Shown here: one piece after another, positions 37,060 through 44,799 of the stretch | How the letters are laid out: every line of letters starts with the position of its first letter | Numbering within the stretch: the stretch's first letter is position 1 | From: Muribaculaceae bacterium | GTDB taxonomy: Bacteria > Bacillota > Clostridia > Lachnospirales > Lachnospiraceae | DNA: 64,000 bases | Reading direction: 5' to 3' | Assembly: GCA_023666425.1 (NCBI GenBank) | Contig: JAMPCA010000001.1 | Location: 951,329 to 1,015,328 of the forward strand | Notes under the pieces: model-generated | What the model was told of the DNA's origin: nothing | Seen by the model: the letters and a program-made list of their open reading frames with translations, nothing else | Database searches by the model: none | Translations under genes and position numbers: made by a program

Positions 37060-38415
37060 ATGCAAAAGGATATGACCGTCGGAAACCCCATGAAAATACT
37101 GCTGCTCTTTTCCGTGCCCGTGCTTTTGGGAAATCTGTTCCAGCAATTTTACAATATGGTGGACACGATCATTGTGGGACAGTATCTGGGAGAGGACGCG
37201 CTGGCAGCCGTCGGCTCCACCGGCTGTCTCATGTTTCTCGTGCTGGGCTTTGCCAATGGAATTGCGCAGGGCTTCGGCGTCATGCTGTCACACGCCTTCG
37301 GCGCAAAAGACGAAAAAACCTTAAAGCGTTATGTGGCGCTGTCCCTCTTTCTGATGGTGATTGTCTCCACGATCCTCACAATTCCGACCGTTGCGGCTTC
37401 CAGACAGTTTCTCATCTGGATGCACACCCCGGAGAATATCTTAGGCCTTGCAAACAATTATATCCGCGTGATCTTCGCGGGAATTATCTGCACCATGGCC
37501 TACAATGTGGCGTCGGGCATCCTCCGAAGCATCGGGGACAGCAAAACGCCCCTGTATTTTCTGATTTTTTCCTCTGCGCTCAATATCGCGCTGGACGTCT
37601 TTTTAATTGTCGCGTTAAAGCTCGGCACGGCGGGTGCGGCACTGGCCACCGTCATCTCCCAGGGGGTGTCGGCGCTCATGTGTTTTGTGGTCATGTTCCA
37701 CAAATATGAGTTCCTGCGTTTTCAAAAAAAGGACTGTGTGCTGCACGGGGCGGACATTTACGGAATGCTCCGCATCGGCATTCCGATGGCGCTCAATTAC
37801 TCGATCACCGCGATTGGCACCATGATCCTGCAGAGCGCAATCAATGTGTTCGGCTCCGCCGTGGTGGCCGCCTTCACTGCCGCCTCCAAGGTCTGCAGCC
37901 TTGCGACCCAGACCATGCCGACCCTCGGAACTGCTTTTGCGACCTTCTGCGGGCAAAACCTTGGCGCGGGCAGATACGACCGTATTTTCAAGGGTATGCG
38001 GGACGGATTTTTCCTTTCCTTCGCAGCCGCTGCCGTCGGTGCGGCGATCAGCTGCTTCGCAGGCCCCTTTATGATCGGGTGGTTCATCCATGAGCCCTCC
38101 CCGGAGACCATCGGCTATGCCATGGAGTATCTCTATATCTCCAGCGCATTCATGCTTCCGCTGGCATGGATTTTTGTGTACCGCAACGGCCTGCAGGGAC
38201 TGGGCCGGGGAATGGTTCCGATGCTCAGCGGCGTGGTGGAGCTTCTCAGCCGCTTCGTGGTCATCTGGCTGCTTGCGGCTCCCTTCGGCTACAGGGGCGT
38301 ATGCTTTGCAGACGCCGCGGCATGGCTGACCACCGGACTCCTCCTGCTCGGCGCCTATCTGGTATGGAAGGCAAAAGCCCGGCGCAGGCATTTTGCAGAC
38401 GCGGGGGAGGCATGA
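37060..38415 (+). CDS. MATE family efflux transporter
   Basis: 451 residues with twelve predicted spans in two halves. The family start pattern is NPMKILLLFSVPVLLGNLFQQFYNMVDTI, a DinF/NorM-type N-terminus that exchanges cations for drugs or metabolites. The start at ATG 37060 has AAGGAGG 6 nt ahead; the frame is open further up into the tRNA, so the longer version is rejected. It lies 67 nt after tRNA-Leu and may be read through from the same promoter. Confidence 0.93.
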   Translation: MQKDMTVGNPMKILLLFSVPVLLGNLFQQFYNMVDTIIVGQYLGEDALAAVGSTGCLMFLVLGFANGIAQGFGVMLSHAFGAKDEKTLKRYVALSLFLMVIVSTILTIPTVAASRQFLIWMHTPENILGLANNYIRVIFAGIICTMAYNVASGILRSIGDSKTPLYFLIFSSALNIALDVFLIVALKLGTAGAALATVISQGVSALMCFVVMFHKYEFLRFQKKDCVLHGADIYGMLRIGIPMALNYSITAIGTMILQSAINVFGSAVVAAFTAASKVCSLATQTMPTLGTAFATFCGQNLGAGRYDRIFKGMRDGFFLSFAAAAVGAAISCFAGPFMIGWFIHEPSPETIGYAMEYLYISSAFMLPLAWIFVYRNGLQGLGRGMVPMLSGVVELLSRFVVIWLLAAPFGYRGVCFADAAAWLTTGLLLLGAYLVWKAKARRRHFADAGEA

Positions 38416-38527
38416 GCTGCCGGGTGGAATCCGGCGCCCCTCACGAATGGTAAATCTTGAATAATGGCATGTTTTATGTTATTGTATAGATAATAAAAGT
38501 GGAATAAAACAAAAAGCTGGTAGTTAA

Positions 38528-39355
38528 ATGAATATAGAGAAAGGTAAACAGACGAATTCCGGCTTCAGCGAAAGAGATCTGGAATATATTAAAAATTTTC
38601 GTTTGATGGACGATGATTTTATGGCAAAGTTCTTTGAAGAAAATCTTGAATGTACGGAATTTGTCCTGCGTATTATAATGGATAACCCGGATCTGCAAGT
38701 GCAGAGTGTACATACCCAGCATGAGATTCGGAATCTCCTTGGGCATTCTGTAAGGCTGGATGCTTATGCAACAGATAAGAATGCCAAAAAATATAATATC
38801 GAAATTCAGCGTTCAGACAAAGGGGCAAGCCCTAAAAGGGCAAGGTATCATTCCAGTGTGTTAGATTCGAATATTCTGCCAAAGGGAGAAGATTATGATT
38901 TCCTGATGGAGACCTATGTAATTTTTATTACGGAGCATGATGAAATGCGGGAAGGACTTCCGATTTATCACATAGACAGAACTGTCAGGGAAACAGGGGC
39001 TTTATTTCGAGATGAAGCACATATTATATATGTAAATGGAGAATACAGGGAGAATGATTCTCCCATAGGAGTCCTAATGCATGACTTTGCCTGTAAGAAC
39101 CCTGCGGATATGCAGTATAAGGTTTTGGCAGAGCGGGCACGATATCTGAAAGAGAGTAGGGAGGGACAGCTGGTTATGTGCAAAGCGATGGAAGAGATGA
39201 GAAATGAATCAATATTGGCAGAACGGAAACAGACAGCGATTCGATTGATCAGGGCGGGAAAACTTTCTAATGAAGAGATTGCAGTTGGCGTAAATCTTGC
39301 CTTAGAAGAAGTACAGAAATTAGCAGAAGAAGTCTCAGAAGTAGTGATGGTGTAA
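38528..39355 (+). CDS. Rpn-like PD-(D/E)XK nuclease family protein (putative transposase-type nuclease)
   Basis: 275 residues of the Rpn/transposase_31-like nuclease family common in gut Firmicutes. The catalytic pattern is the Asp in VRLDAYATD and the E-x-Q of NIEIQRSD about 20 residues later, near residues 77-98. The C-terminal part is a helical region with an LSNEEIAVGVNLALEEVQKLA segment typical of this group. Codon use is more AT-rich than the MATE gene before it, suggesting transfer. Related proteins promote RecA-independent recombination. It is a single gene ahead of the tRNA cluster. Confidence 0.85.
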   Translation: MNIEKGKQTNSGFSERDLEYIKNFRLMDDDFMAKFFEENLECTEFVLRIIMDNPDLQVQSVHTQHEIRNLLGHSVRLDAYATDKNAKKYNIEIQRSDKGASPKRARYHSSVLDSNILPKGEDYDFLMETYVIFITEHDEMREGLPIYHIDRTVRETGALFRDEAHIIYVNGEYRENDSPIGVLMHDFACKNPADMQYKVLAERARYLKESREGQLVMCKAMEEMRNESILAERKQTAIRLIRAGKLSNEEIAVGVNLALEEVQKLAEEVSEVVMV

Positions 39356-39400
39356 TATTTAAACGAGAGAACGGAACTGTTATTCAAAATACGGTCTCTT

Positions 39401-39445
39401 AAAAACAGCCGCAAAGCCTGTATTTCAGGCTTTACGGCTGTTTTT
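39401..39445. terminator. Bidirectional terminator between the nuclease gene and the tRNA cluster
   Basis: AAAAACAGCCG, AAAGCCTG / CAGGCTTT, CGGCTGTTTTT: a long stem with one bulge, A-run on one side and T-run on the other. It serves both convergent units. Confidence 0.9.
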
Positions 39446-39447
39446 CG

Positions 39448-39520
39448 TGAGATACGGGGGAATCGAACCCCCGACAACTTGATTAAAAGTCAAGTGCTCT
39501 ACCAACTGAGCTAGTATCCC
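39448..39520 (-). tRNA. tRNA-Lys (UUU)
   Basis: Acceptor GGGATAC/GTATCTC, anticodon loop CTTTTAA, T arm GGGGGTTCGATTCCCCC. Last of a minus-strand run of six. Confidence 0.95.
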
Positions 39521-39555
39521 ATATAAATAATACTCACTCTGTGAGTATCACAAAG

Positions 39556-39627
39556 CAGGGCTAGTTGGATTCGAACCAACGAATGCAGGAATCAAAATCC
39601 TGTGCCTTACCGCTTGGCGATAGCCCT
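39556..39627 (-). tRNA. tRNA-Gln (UUG)
   Basis: Acceptor AGGGCTA/TAGCCCT, anticodon loop TTTTGAT, discriminator base G. Confidence 0.93.
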
Positions 39628-39687
39628 AAATCCCAAAGCGCGCTACCGCAACAGTTGTGATTTTTGCGGAGCAAGGGAATCACAGCG

Positions 39688-39762
39688 GGTGGATAAAGGG
39701 ATTCGAACCCTTGGCCTCCAGAGCCACAATCTGGCGCGCTAACCAACTGCGCTATACCCACC
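39688..39762 (-). tRNA. tRNA-His (GUG)
   Basis: Anticodon loop TTGTGGC. The extra 5' G (position -1) opposite C73 that marks tRNA-His is present. Confidence 0.94.
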
Positions 39763-39775
39763 ATAAGTATTACAT

Positions 39776-39907
39776 GTCATACGTCTGCTTCGCAAACATA
39801 TGACTTTTACTGTCGTACGCTTGCTTCGCAAGCATATGACTTTTTCCCAACATGCTTTCGAAGAAAGCATGTCGCCTTGTCGTACGTTTGCTTTGCAAAC
39901 ATACGAC
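39776..39907. repeat. Palindromic repeat cluster inside the tRNA operon
   Basis: Three 29-bp near-palindromes at 39776-39804, 39812-39840 and 39879-39907 share the form GTCRTACG-TTGCTTYGCAA-CATAYGAC. A shorter one at 39850-39872 (ACATGCTTTC / GAAAGCATGT around GAA) sits between the second and third. They fill the gap between tRNA-His and tRNA-Arg and would each form a stem of 12-13 pairs. Confidence 0.85.
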
Positions 39908-39911
39908 ATTA

Positions 39912-39985
<74 letters not shown>

Positions 39986-40042
39986 CTATGTTCCATCTGC
40001 CAAAAGACGCCTCAGGGAATCAGTCCGGCTGTCCAGACCAAA

Positions 40043-40113
40043 AGCGGGTGATGGGAATCGAACCCACGTATCCAGCTTGGAAGGCTGGTGTTCTACCATT
40101 GAACTACACCCGC
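40043..40113 (-). tRNA. tRNA-Gly (UCC)
   Basis: Acceptor GCGGGTG/CACCCGC, anticodon loop CTTCCAA, discriminator base T. Confidence 0.95.
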
Positions 40114-40121
40114 ATACAAGA

Positions 40122-40196
40122 TCGGGGTGACAGGATTCGAACCTGCGACCCCCTGGTCCCAAACCAGGTACTCTAGCCAAACTGAGCCACACCCCG
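40122..40196 (-). tRNA. tRNA-Pro (UGG)
   Basis: Acceptor CGGGGTG/CACCCCG, anticodon loop TTTGGGA, discriminator base A. First tRNA of the run. Confidence 0.95.
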
Positions 40197-40237
40197 AGGC
40201 TATGAAATTACGTCCTCTCGTTCGTGACGCAGATATT

Positions 40238-40266
40238 ATTATATTATAGCCATTCCTGCTTGTCAA
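40238..40266 (-). promoter_or_regulatory. Promoter of the six-tRNA operon
   Basis: On the minus strand TTGACA (40261-40266) is 17 nt from TATAAT (40238-40243), 42 nt ahead of tRNA-Pro. A second TATAAT overlaps in the spacer. Confidence 0.75.
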
Positions 40267-40323
40267 CTCTTTTTTTATAATTTTACGGAATGCAATTTAA
40301 TGGAACACACCACCTGATTATGA

Positions 40324-41250
40324 TTATTTCGACATCAATTTTTCCAGTAGCTCCTCCGGGCTGTCCGCCGAAATTCCGTTTTTGTCCCCGCAGCCTGTAT
40401 AGTTCGCATGAAAGGTCACATTTCCCTCATGGTCAAATTTTACGGCAAAGCGGAGATATTTCAGACTCCCCTCGTAATTTTTTTCCACATCTTTCATCTT
40501 ATGAACCGCGTCATCGACCTTTTCCAGCCGCTGATTCAACTCCTCTTTTTCCTCTTCGGACAACAGCTCCATGTGATTCAGCGTTTCCAGATCATTCAGC
40601 ATTTCAATTGGTATCAACACATTAAATTTTGTGCCAAACTTCCAAAGATCTGAATATTTGTCCAGGGCATAAACATCAAAGCTTGTGTCGTGTTCAGCAT
40701 CTGAATAATATTGCTGGAGAGTAGATATCAGGCAACATTTTCCTTCTACCGGATTTATAGTAGGTATCCCGCTCGGCTCATTATCATCAAAGCATCTTCG
40801 ACGATACCAGTCCAGTCTAATGTCAACATACTCTGCAACCCATTGTTCTTGTTCTTTGCTTGCCCATTCGCATTCAATGCACTTCTTCTGAGCCTCCATC
40901 ATCTTTACATAAGTCTCCGGTTCATCCATTAAGATTATATCATCTCTTAATAACAGGTCCCGATTACGTTCATATTCACGCCGATCCCGTGCTTCCTCTT
41001 CAAAAACTTCTCTTGCGCTGGTAATCCCGGCTTTTTTTACTGTCCCATCGTTTTGCGCATTTTTTAATTTCAATCGCGCCTGCCCGGATATGTTTAATAT
41101 GGTGTCTACCGTATTGCTCGTATCTTTTTCCTTGATCCCGGAAACTTTAACGCCAGCATCTTTTGTATTGCAGACAAACATATTATCCTGCACGGATATA
41201 TTCTTTTGATACGGCAAATCTATTTTTACACTGTTGGACATATTATTCAT
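40324..41250 (-). CDS. Unknown protein coupled to a BlaR1-like gene
   Basis: 308 residues from ATG 41250. GGAGGACGAAG precedes the start, which overlaps the stop of the BlaR1-like gene by 8 nt, so translation is coupled. The N-terminal 80 residues are polar and probably flexible. Residues 80-170 are charged helix (EEEARDRREYERNRD), with a Cys/Trp-rich stretch after that and a C-terminal part with a YLRFAVKFDHEGNVTFHANY beta segment. No signal peptide or span is seen. I do not recognise the family. Confidence 0.7.
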   Translation of the reverse strand: MNNMSNSVKIDLPYQKNISVQDNMFVCNTKDAGVKVSGIKEKDTSNTVDTILNISGQARLKLKNAQNDGTVKKAGITSAREVFEEEARDRREYERNRDLLLRDDIILMDEPETYVKMMEAQKKCIECEWASKEQEQWVAEYVDIRLDWYRRRCFDDNEPSGIPTINPVEGKCCLISTLQQYYSDAEHDTSFDVYALDKYSDLWKFGTKFNVLIPIEMLNDLETLNHMELLSEEEKEELNQRLEKVDDAVHKMKDVEKNYEGSLKYLRFAVKFDHEGNVTFHANYTGCGDKNGISADSPEELLEKLMSK

Positions 41251-42583
41251 CTTCGTCCTCCCACTCCCATAAATAATCCGAATACTCCGGTAAAAAATCA
41301 ATGTATCCCGCTTTTCCCATTTCCCGGATGACGGCTCTGATATCTGTCGGGTCTTTATAATATTTGTTCAGAATCTCATCGGGAACAGTAAGCTTATTTC
41401 CGTTAATCGTAATCTGCAGAACGTCATGTTCATCAAACCCTGCGCTGATTACGATTGTATGATCGCTGGTCATCGTAAAGCTTCCTATAACCGTCTTACC
41501 GTCCTCGCTGTATACCGGAATGATATGGCTATTTCCATAGAAATCTTCCCTGCGCAGATATCCCAGACCTCCGTCTTGTATTTCGCAGGCGATCAGCTCC
41601 GCCTCATACCCCGGGAATGTCGGCCCATAGGTCTCGCCGGATTCATTGACCGGATACCCGTTTTGCTTAACCCATTCTATACTGACAGCTGTATTCTGCG
41701 TCGCGATATCTGCCGCACTCAGGCAGTTTTTAGATGCCAGAGCGAAAAATAAAAGGGCTGTAAAAGCCGCTATTCCCATTTTGGCACCTTTTTTCAGCGG
41801 CTTTCGCGATAAAATCATATGAATCCGTTTTTGAATCCCTTTCTGACTTCCCGTTATATTGGTCACAAACATCACTCCTTTCCCCGTTGCACAATTTACC
41901 AGTGTCCTGCAGTACTCCTTTTTCTGTTGTATGGAATAAGAAAAAACAGTTTTTTCATCACAGCCTGCTTCCATATCCAGACAAACAAAATGCCATGCGA
42001 TCCATAACAGCGGGTGAAACCAGTATACACACAACAGCATTGCAGCAAACAGCTTGACCAGATGATCCCTTCGGCGAATATGGCATTGCTCATGCGCAAT
42101 CACATAGCCCCTTGCCTGCACGTCCATGTGCGCCGGAAGATAAATCCGCGGCGAAAAAAGTCCAAAAACAAAAGCGGTATCAATCGTTTTGCATTCATAC
42201 ACATTTGGGAAAATACAGACCGCATCTTTAAGAGCTGTTTTTAGAAAATGCAGGCGCAACAAGAGTATTCCAAACAAAGACAGCACTCCTGTCAGCCATA
42301 TCACCGTTAAAGCCTTCTCATGGCTCACAATATGCGACAGGGCAGGGCGCAGGGAAAAACCGCTGCTGAGTAAATACACGGGCTGCATAGCGGCTGCGTT
42401 TGTATTTTTTTCAGAAAATGGATATATCCAGCTGATTCCCGGCGTCAGCAGGCGGAAGGCAACAATCATCCACAGCCGGTAAGCACACACACTTGATTTT
42501 CTTACTACCCACATGCGCACAAGCAACACCAGTAAAACGCACACGCCTGCATCCATACTCATCAGGATCAGCTTTTGCAGCAT
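41243..42583 (-). CDS. M56 family (BlaR1/MecR1-like) membrane metalloprotease sensor
   Basis: 446 residues. N-terminal spans and the gluzincin motif AHEQCHIRRRDHL (HExxH near residue 183) are as in BlaR1, and a further span lies near 290 (AAFTALLFFALASKNCL). The extracytoplasmic part after it has only about 150 residues and does not have the transpeptidase-like Ser-x-x-Lys sensor of true BlaR1. It therefore probably senses something other than beta-lactams by the same logic: it would cleave the BlaI-like repressor on activation. It begins 13 nt after the repressor gene. Confidence 0.87.
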   Translation of the reverse strand: MLQKLILMSMDAGVCVLLVLLVRMWVVRKSSVCAYRLWMIVAFRLLTPGISWIYPFSEKNTNAAAMQPVYLLSSGFSLRPALSHIVSHEKALTVIWLTGVLSLFGILLLRLHFLKTALKDAVCIFPNVYECKTIDTAFVFGLFSPRIYLPAHMDVQARGYVIAHEQCHIRRRDHLVKLFAAMLLCVYWFHPLLWIAWHFVCLDMEAGCDEKTVFSYSIQQKKEYCRTLVNCATGKGVMFVTNITGSQKGIQKRIHMILSRKPLKKGAKMGIAAFTALLFFALASKNCLSAADIATQNTAVSIEWVKQNGYPVNESGETYGPTFPGYEAELIACEIQDGGLGYLRREDFYGNSHIIPVYSEDGKTVIGSFTMTSDHTIVISAGFDEHDVLQITINGNKLTVPDEILNKYYKDPTDIRAVIREMGKAGYIDFLPEYSDYLWEWEDEDE

Positions 42584-42595
42584 AAGTATTTCCTC

Positions 42596-42958
42596 TCATT
42601 CCGTATAGTTATCAATAATACGCCGAAGTTCCTCTGCCTCTTCCTCCGTAAGCCGGTCCCGTGCATCGAAAAAGGCTGTCAGAAAGCTTGGCAGGGAACC
42701 TGAAAATGTCCGTTCAATAATCTGCGCTGACTCATTTCTGAGAACCGCCTCCTGCGTGACCAGTGCACGGACAATGGTATTTTCATTACAAGCGTATCCC
42801 TTTTCACATAATCGGCGAAGCTGCGTGTAAGTGGTAGATTTCTTCCAGCCAAATTTTTCCTCACAGATGGCCACCAGCTCGCTGGATTTCCTGCCTTCGG
42901 TTTCCCATAGAATCCGAAGCAGCTTTAGTTCACTGTTACAGGGAGTCGGTCGCTTCAC
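42596..42958 (-). CDS. BlaI/MecI/CopY family repressor
   Basis: 120 residues with a winged helix near the N-terminus (SELKLLRILWETEGRKSSEL, then GWKKSTTYTQLRRLCEKGY) and a C-terminal dimerisation region holding the LPSFLTAFFD segment. The start is taken as GTG 42958 because GAGGAGG lies 8 nt ahead. It forms a pair with the BlaR1-like protease, which would inactivate it by cleavage. Confidence 0.9.
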   Translation of the reverse strand: MKRPTPCNSELKLLRILWETEGRKSSELVAICEEKFGWKKSTTYTQLRRLCEKGYACNENTIVRALVTQEAVLRNESAQIIERTFSGSLPSFLTAFFDARDRLTEEEAEELRRIIDNYTE

Positions 42959-42978
42959 TGAATTCACCTCCTCTTTAT

Positions 42979-43029
42979 TACAATTGTAGACCACAGTTAT
43001 AGTTTACAACAGTAAACCACTCTTGTCAA
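42979..43029 (-). promoter_or_regulatory. BlaI-type promoter and operators
   Basis: On the minus strand TTGACA (43024-43029) is 17 nt from TAAACT (43001-43006). The near-palindrome GTTTACAACAGTAAAC (43002-43017) fills the spacer and a second palindrome TACAATTGTA (42979-42988) lies 15 bp further in. TACA/TGTA-type dyads over the promoter are what BlaI-family repressors bind. Confidence 0.7.
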
Positions 43030-43064
43030 CATATCCAGGAAAAAATTTCCAGCAAAAATTTCCA

Positions 43065-43084
43065 GGGCGGCCTCTATGCCGCCC
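43065..43084 (-). terminator. Hairpin terminator after rdgB
   Basis: GGGCGGC / GCCGCCC arms with a 6-nt loop, followed on the minus strand by TGGAAATTTTTG and another T-run. Confidence 0.65.
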
Positions 43085-43114
43085 CTACAGATACTGCCCC
43101 TACAGATACTGCCC
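43084..43114. repeat. 15-bp tandem duplication at the rdgB stop codon
   Basis: CCTACAGATACTGCC occurs twice in direct tandem. It includes the last codons and stop of rdgB, so the coding end is duplicated but the protein is unchanged. Confidence 0.7.
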
Positions 43115-43693
43115 CAGACACTCCCGCATAGCCCGCAGCGCCTTCCCCCGGTGGCTGACCGCATTCTTCTGCTCACGCGGGAGCGCCGCTGAGGAGCAGC
43201 CGTACTCCTCCAGATAGAAAATCGGATCGTAGCCAAAGCCGTTTGCCCCCTGCGGCTCCCAGCCGATATATCCCTCCATCGTCTCCCGAACCACAAGCTC
43301 CTTCTTGTCCGGCAAGACTGCAGCGATCGCGCAGACAAAACGCGCTGTGCGCTCCTCCTTCGGCCGCCCCTCCAGACGGTCGATCAGATTACGGTTCTTA
43401 ATCTCATAGGAAGTATCCTCCCCCATGTAGCGGGCGGAATACACCCCCGGCTCCTTCCCCAGCGCATCAATCTCCAGACCGGAATCGTCCGCCAGCACAA
43501 TAGCGCCGGTGTGCGCCGCGATGGCCCGCGCCTTGATCAGGGCATTCTCCTCAAAGGTCTCTCCATCCTCGACAATATCCACAGAAATATCCGCCTCCTT
43601 CATGGAAAGAACCTCCACGTCCATTCCCTCCATAATCTCCCGGATTTCCCGTAGCTTATCCTTATTTCCCGTCGCAAAAATAATTTGTCTCAT
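43100..43693 (-). CDS. rdgB: XTP/dITP pyrophosphatase (RdgB/HAM1 family)
   Basis: 197-residue house-cleaning enzyme that hydrolyses dITP, dXTP and similar nucleotides. The N-terminal IIFATGNKDKLREI, the central LADDSGLEIDAL and the C-terminal NGFGYDPIFY and SHRGKALRAM motifs are all in place. ATG 43693 overlaps the upstream amidase stop as ATGA. Fourth gene of the RNA methyltransferase / peptidase / amidase / rdgB run. Confidence 0.95.
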   Translation of the reverse strand: MRQIIFATGNKDKLREIREIMEGMDVEVLSMKEADISVDIVEDGETFEENALIKARAIAAHTGAIVLADDSGLEIDALGKEPGVYSARYMGEDTSYEIKNRNLIDRLEGRPKEERTARFVCAIAAVLPDKKELVVRETMEGYIGWEPQGANGFGYDPIFYLEEYGCSSAALPREQKNAVSHRGKALRAMRECLGQYL

Positions 43694-44799
43694 CAATATC
43701 CCTCCTCAAATGCTTTCTGAATGGCCCTGTAGATTCCCTTTGCCGCCTTCTTTTGATAATCTGCGCTTTTCAGCTTGTCCAGCTCCTCATAATTTGTCAT
43801 AAAGCCGACCTCGATCAGCGCCACCGGCGACTCGCTGTTCTGAATAATATAGATATCGTCCCCCTTAAGAAGACCGCCGTCGCGGCTTCCCAGAGCCTCG
43901 ACCATACTGTCGAGACAGATTCTGGCCAGCCTCTTGCTGGAAAACTCGGACTTGTCCGACTGGCTGTACATCACCTGCGTTCCGTGCGTCATGCTGAAAT
44001 TCCCACTGGCGCTTGAATTGTTGTGGATGCTGATAAACAGATCCGCGCGGGACTTATTGGCAAGCTGCACCCTCTGCTCCAGCGTGGGATTCGTGTCCGA
44101 CGTGCGGGTGTAGTATACGCCGGTATTCCCGTCTTCCTTCTCAAAAACCGCCTTAAGCTCCAGCAGAATCGCCAGATCAATATTTTTTTCCGAGACGCCG
44201 TTCTTCACGGCTCCCGGCGCACGGCCGCCATGCCCCGCATCCACGACAACCACCTTATCGTAAATGTCATGGGGATCTATGAAATTCAGATACAGACTTC
44301 CGTCCTCGTAGAAATCCTCCAGCTCGTACACCGCATCCAGCCCCAGCGCGATCACGCCCGTACTGCCATCCTTATAATAGGAAAGAGAGGCAATGTGGTC
44401 GCTGCTTCCCCGGATTCCATACTCCGCAAAATAATCGTCCACACCCTCCGAAAAACGCACATAGACCGTCTGCGTCAGATAGTCGTTCTCAAGCGCAAGC
44501 TGCTCCTTCGTAAGCCCCGGTGGAAGACCGACGCGAAGCTGCGCCTTTAAGTCCTCCTCCTTCACCACCGCCTCGGGAGCCATCGTCTGCATAATCTCAC
44601 CGGGCAGAATTTCCTCCTGCCGCTGGTTTTCCACCGCAAGTACCTCCCTTGCGTGTATGCCCGGGAAATAATACAGACAGCAGCATACAAACACCGTGAA
44701 AAGCCCCAGCAGCGCCGTGATGCACTTTAACACCCGGGCGTCCATCGGCAGCCATGCCTTCCCTTTCTCTATCTGTTCCTCGTAAATGCCTTGATGCAC
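43693..44799 (-). CDS. N-acetylmuramoyl-L-alanine amidase (Amidase_3), membrane-anchored
   Basis: 368 residues with one N-terminal span (about 25-45, CITALLGLFTVFVCCCLYYF) and an extracellular zinc amidase domain in the C-terminal half. The zinc ligands are His in VVVDAGHGG, Glu in SEKNIDLAI and His in LFISIHNNSS, with the catalytic Glu in ALIEVGFMTN. It would cut the amide bond between muramic acid and the peptide. The start is GTG 44799 with AAGGAG ahead, overlapping the upstream peptidase gene by 31 nt. Confidence 0.92.
   Translation of the reverse strand: MHQGIYEEQIEKGKAWLPMDARVLKCITALLGLFTVFVCCCLYYFPGIHAREVLAVENQRQEEILPGEIMQTMAPEAVVKEEDLKAQLRVGLPPGLTKEQLALENDYLTQTVYVRFSEGVDDYFAEYGIRGSSDHIASLSYYKDGSTGVIALGLDAVYELEDFYEDGSLYLNFIDPHDIYDKVVVVDAGHGGRAPGAVKNGVSEKNIDLAILLELKAVFEKEDGNTGVYYTRTSDTNPTLEQRVQLANKSRADLFISIHNNSSASGNFSMTHGTQVMYSQSDKSEFSSKRLARICLDSMVEALGSRDGGLLKGDDIYIIQNSESPVALIEVGFMTNYEELDKLKSADYQKKAAKGIYRAIQKAFEEGY

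Noticed and set aside
39776-39907. CRISPR array
   Set aside because: Only three to four units, strongly palindromic, gaps of 7 nt and one unrelated unit, no spacers of constant size and no cas genes.
41243-42583. True beta-lactam sensor BlaR1
   Set aside because: The extracytoplasmic domain is too short and has no Ser-x-x-Lys / Lys-Thr-Gly transpeptidase motifs; no beta-lactamase gene is nearby.
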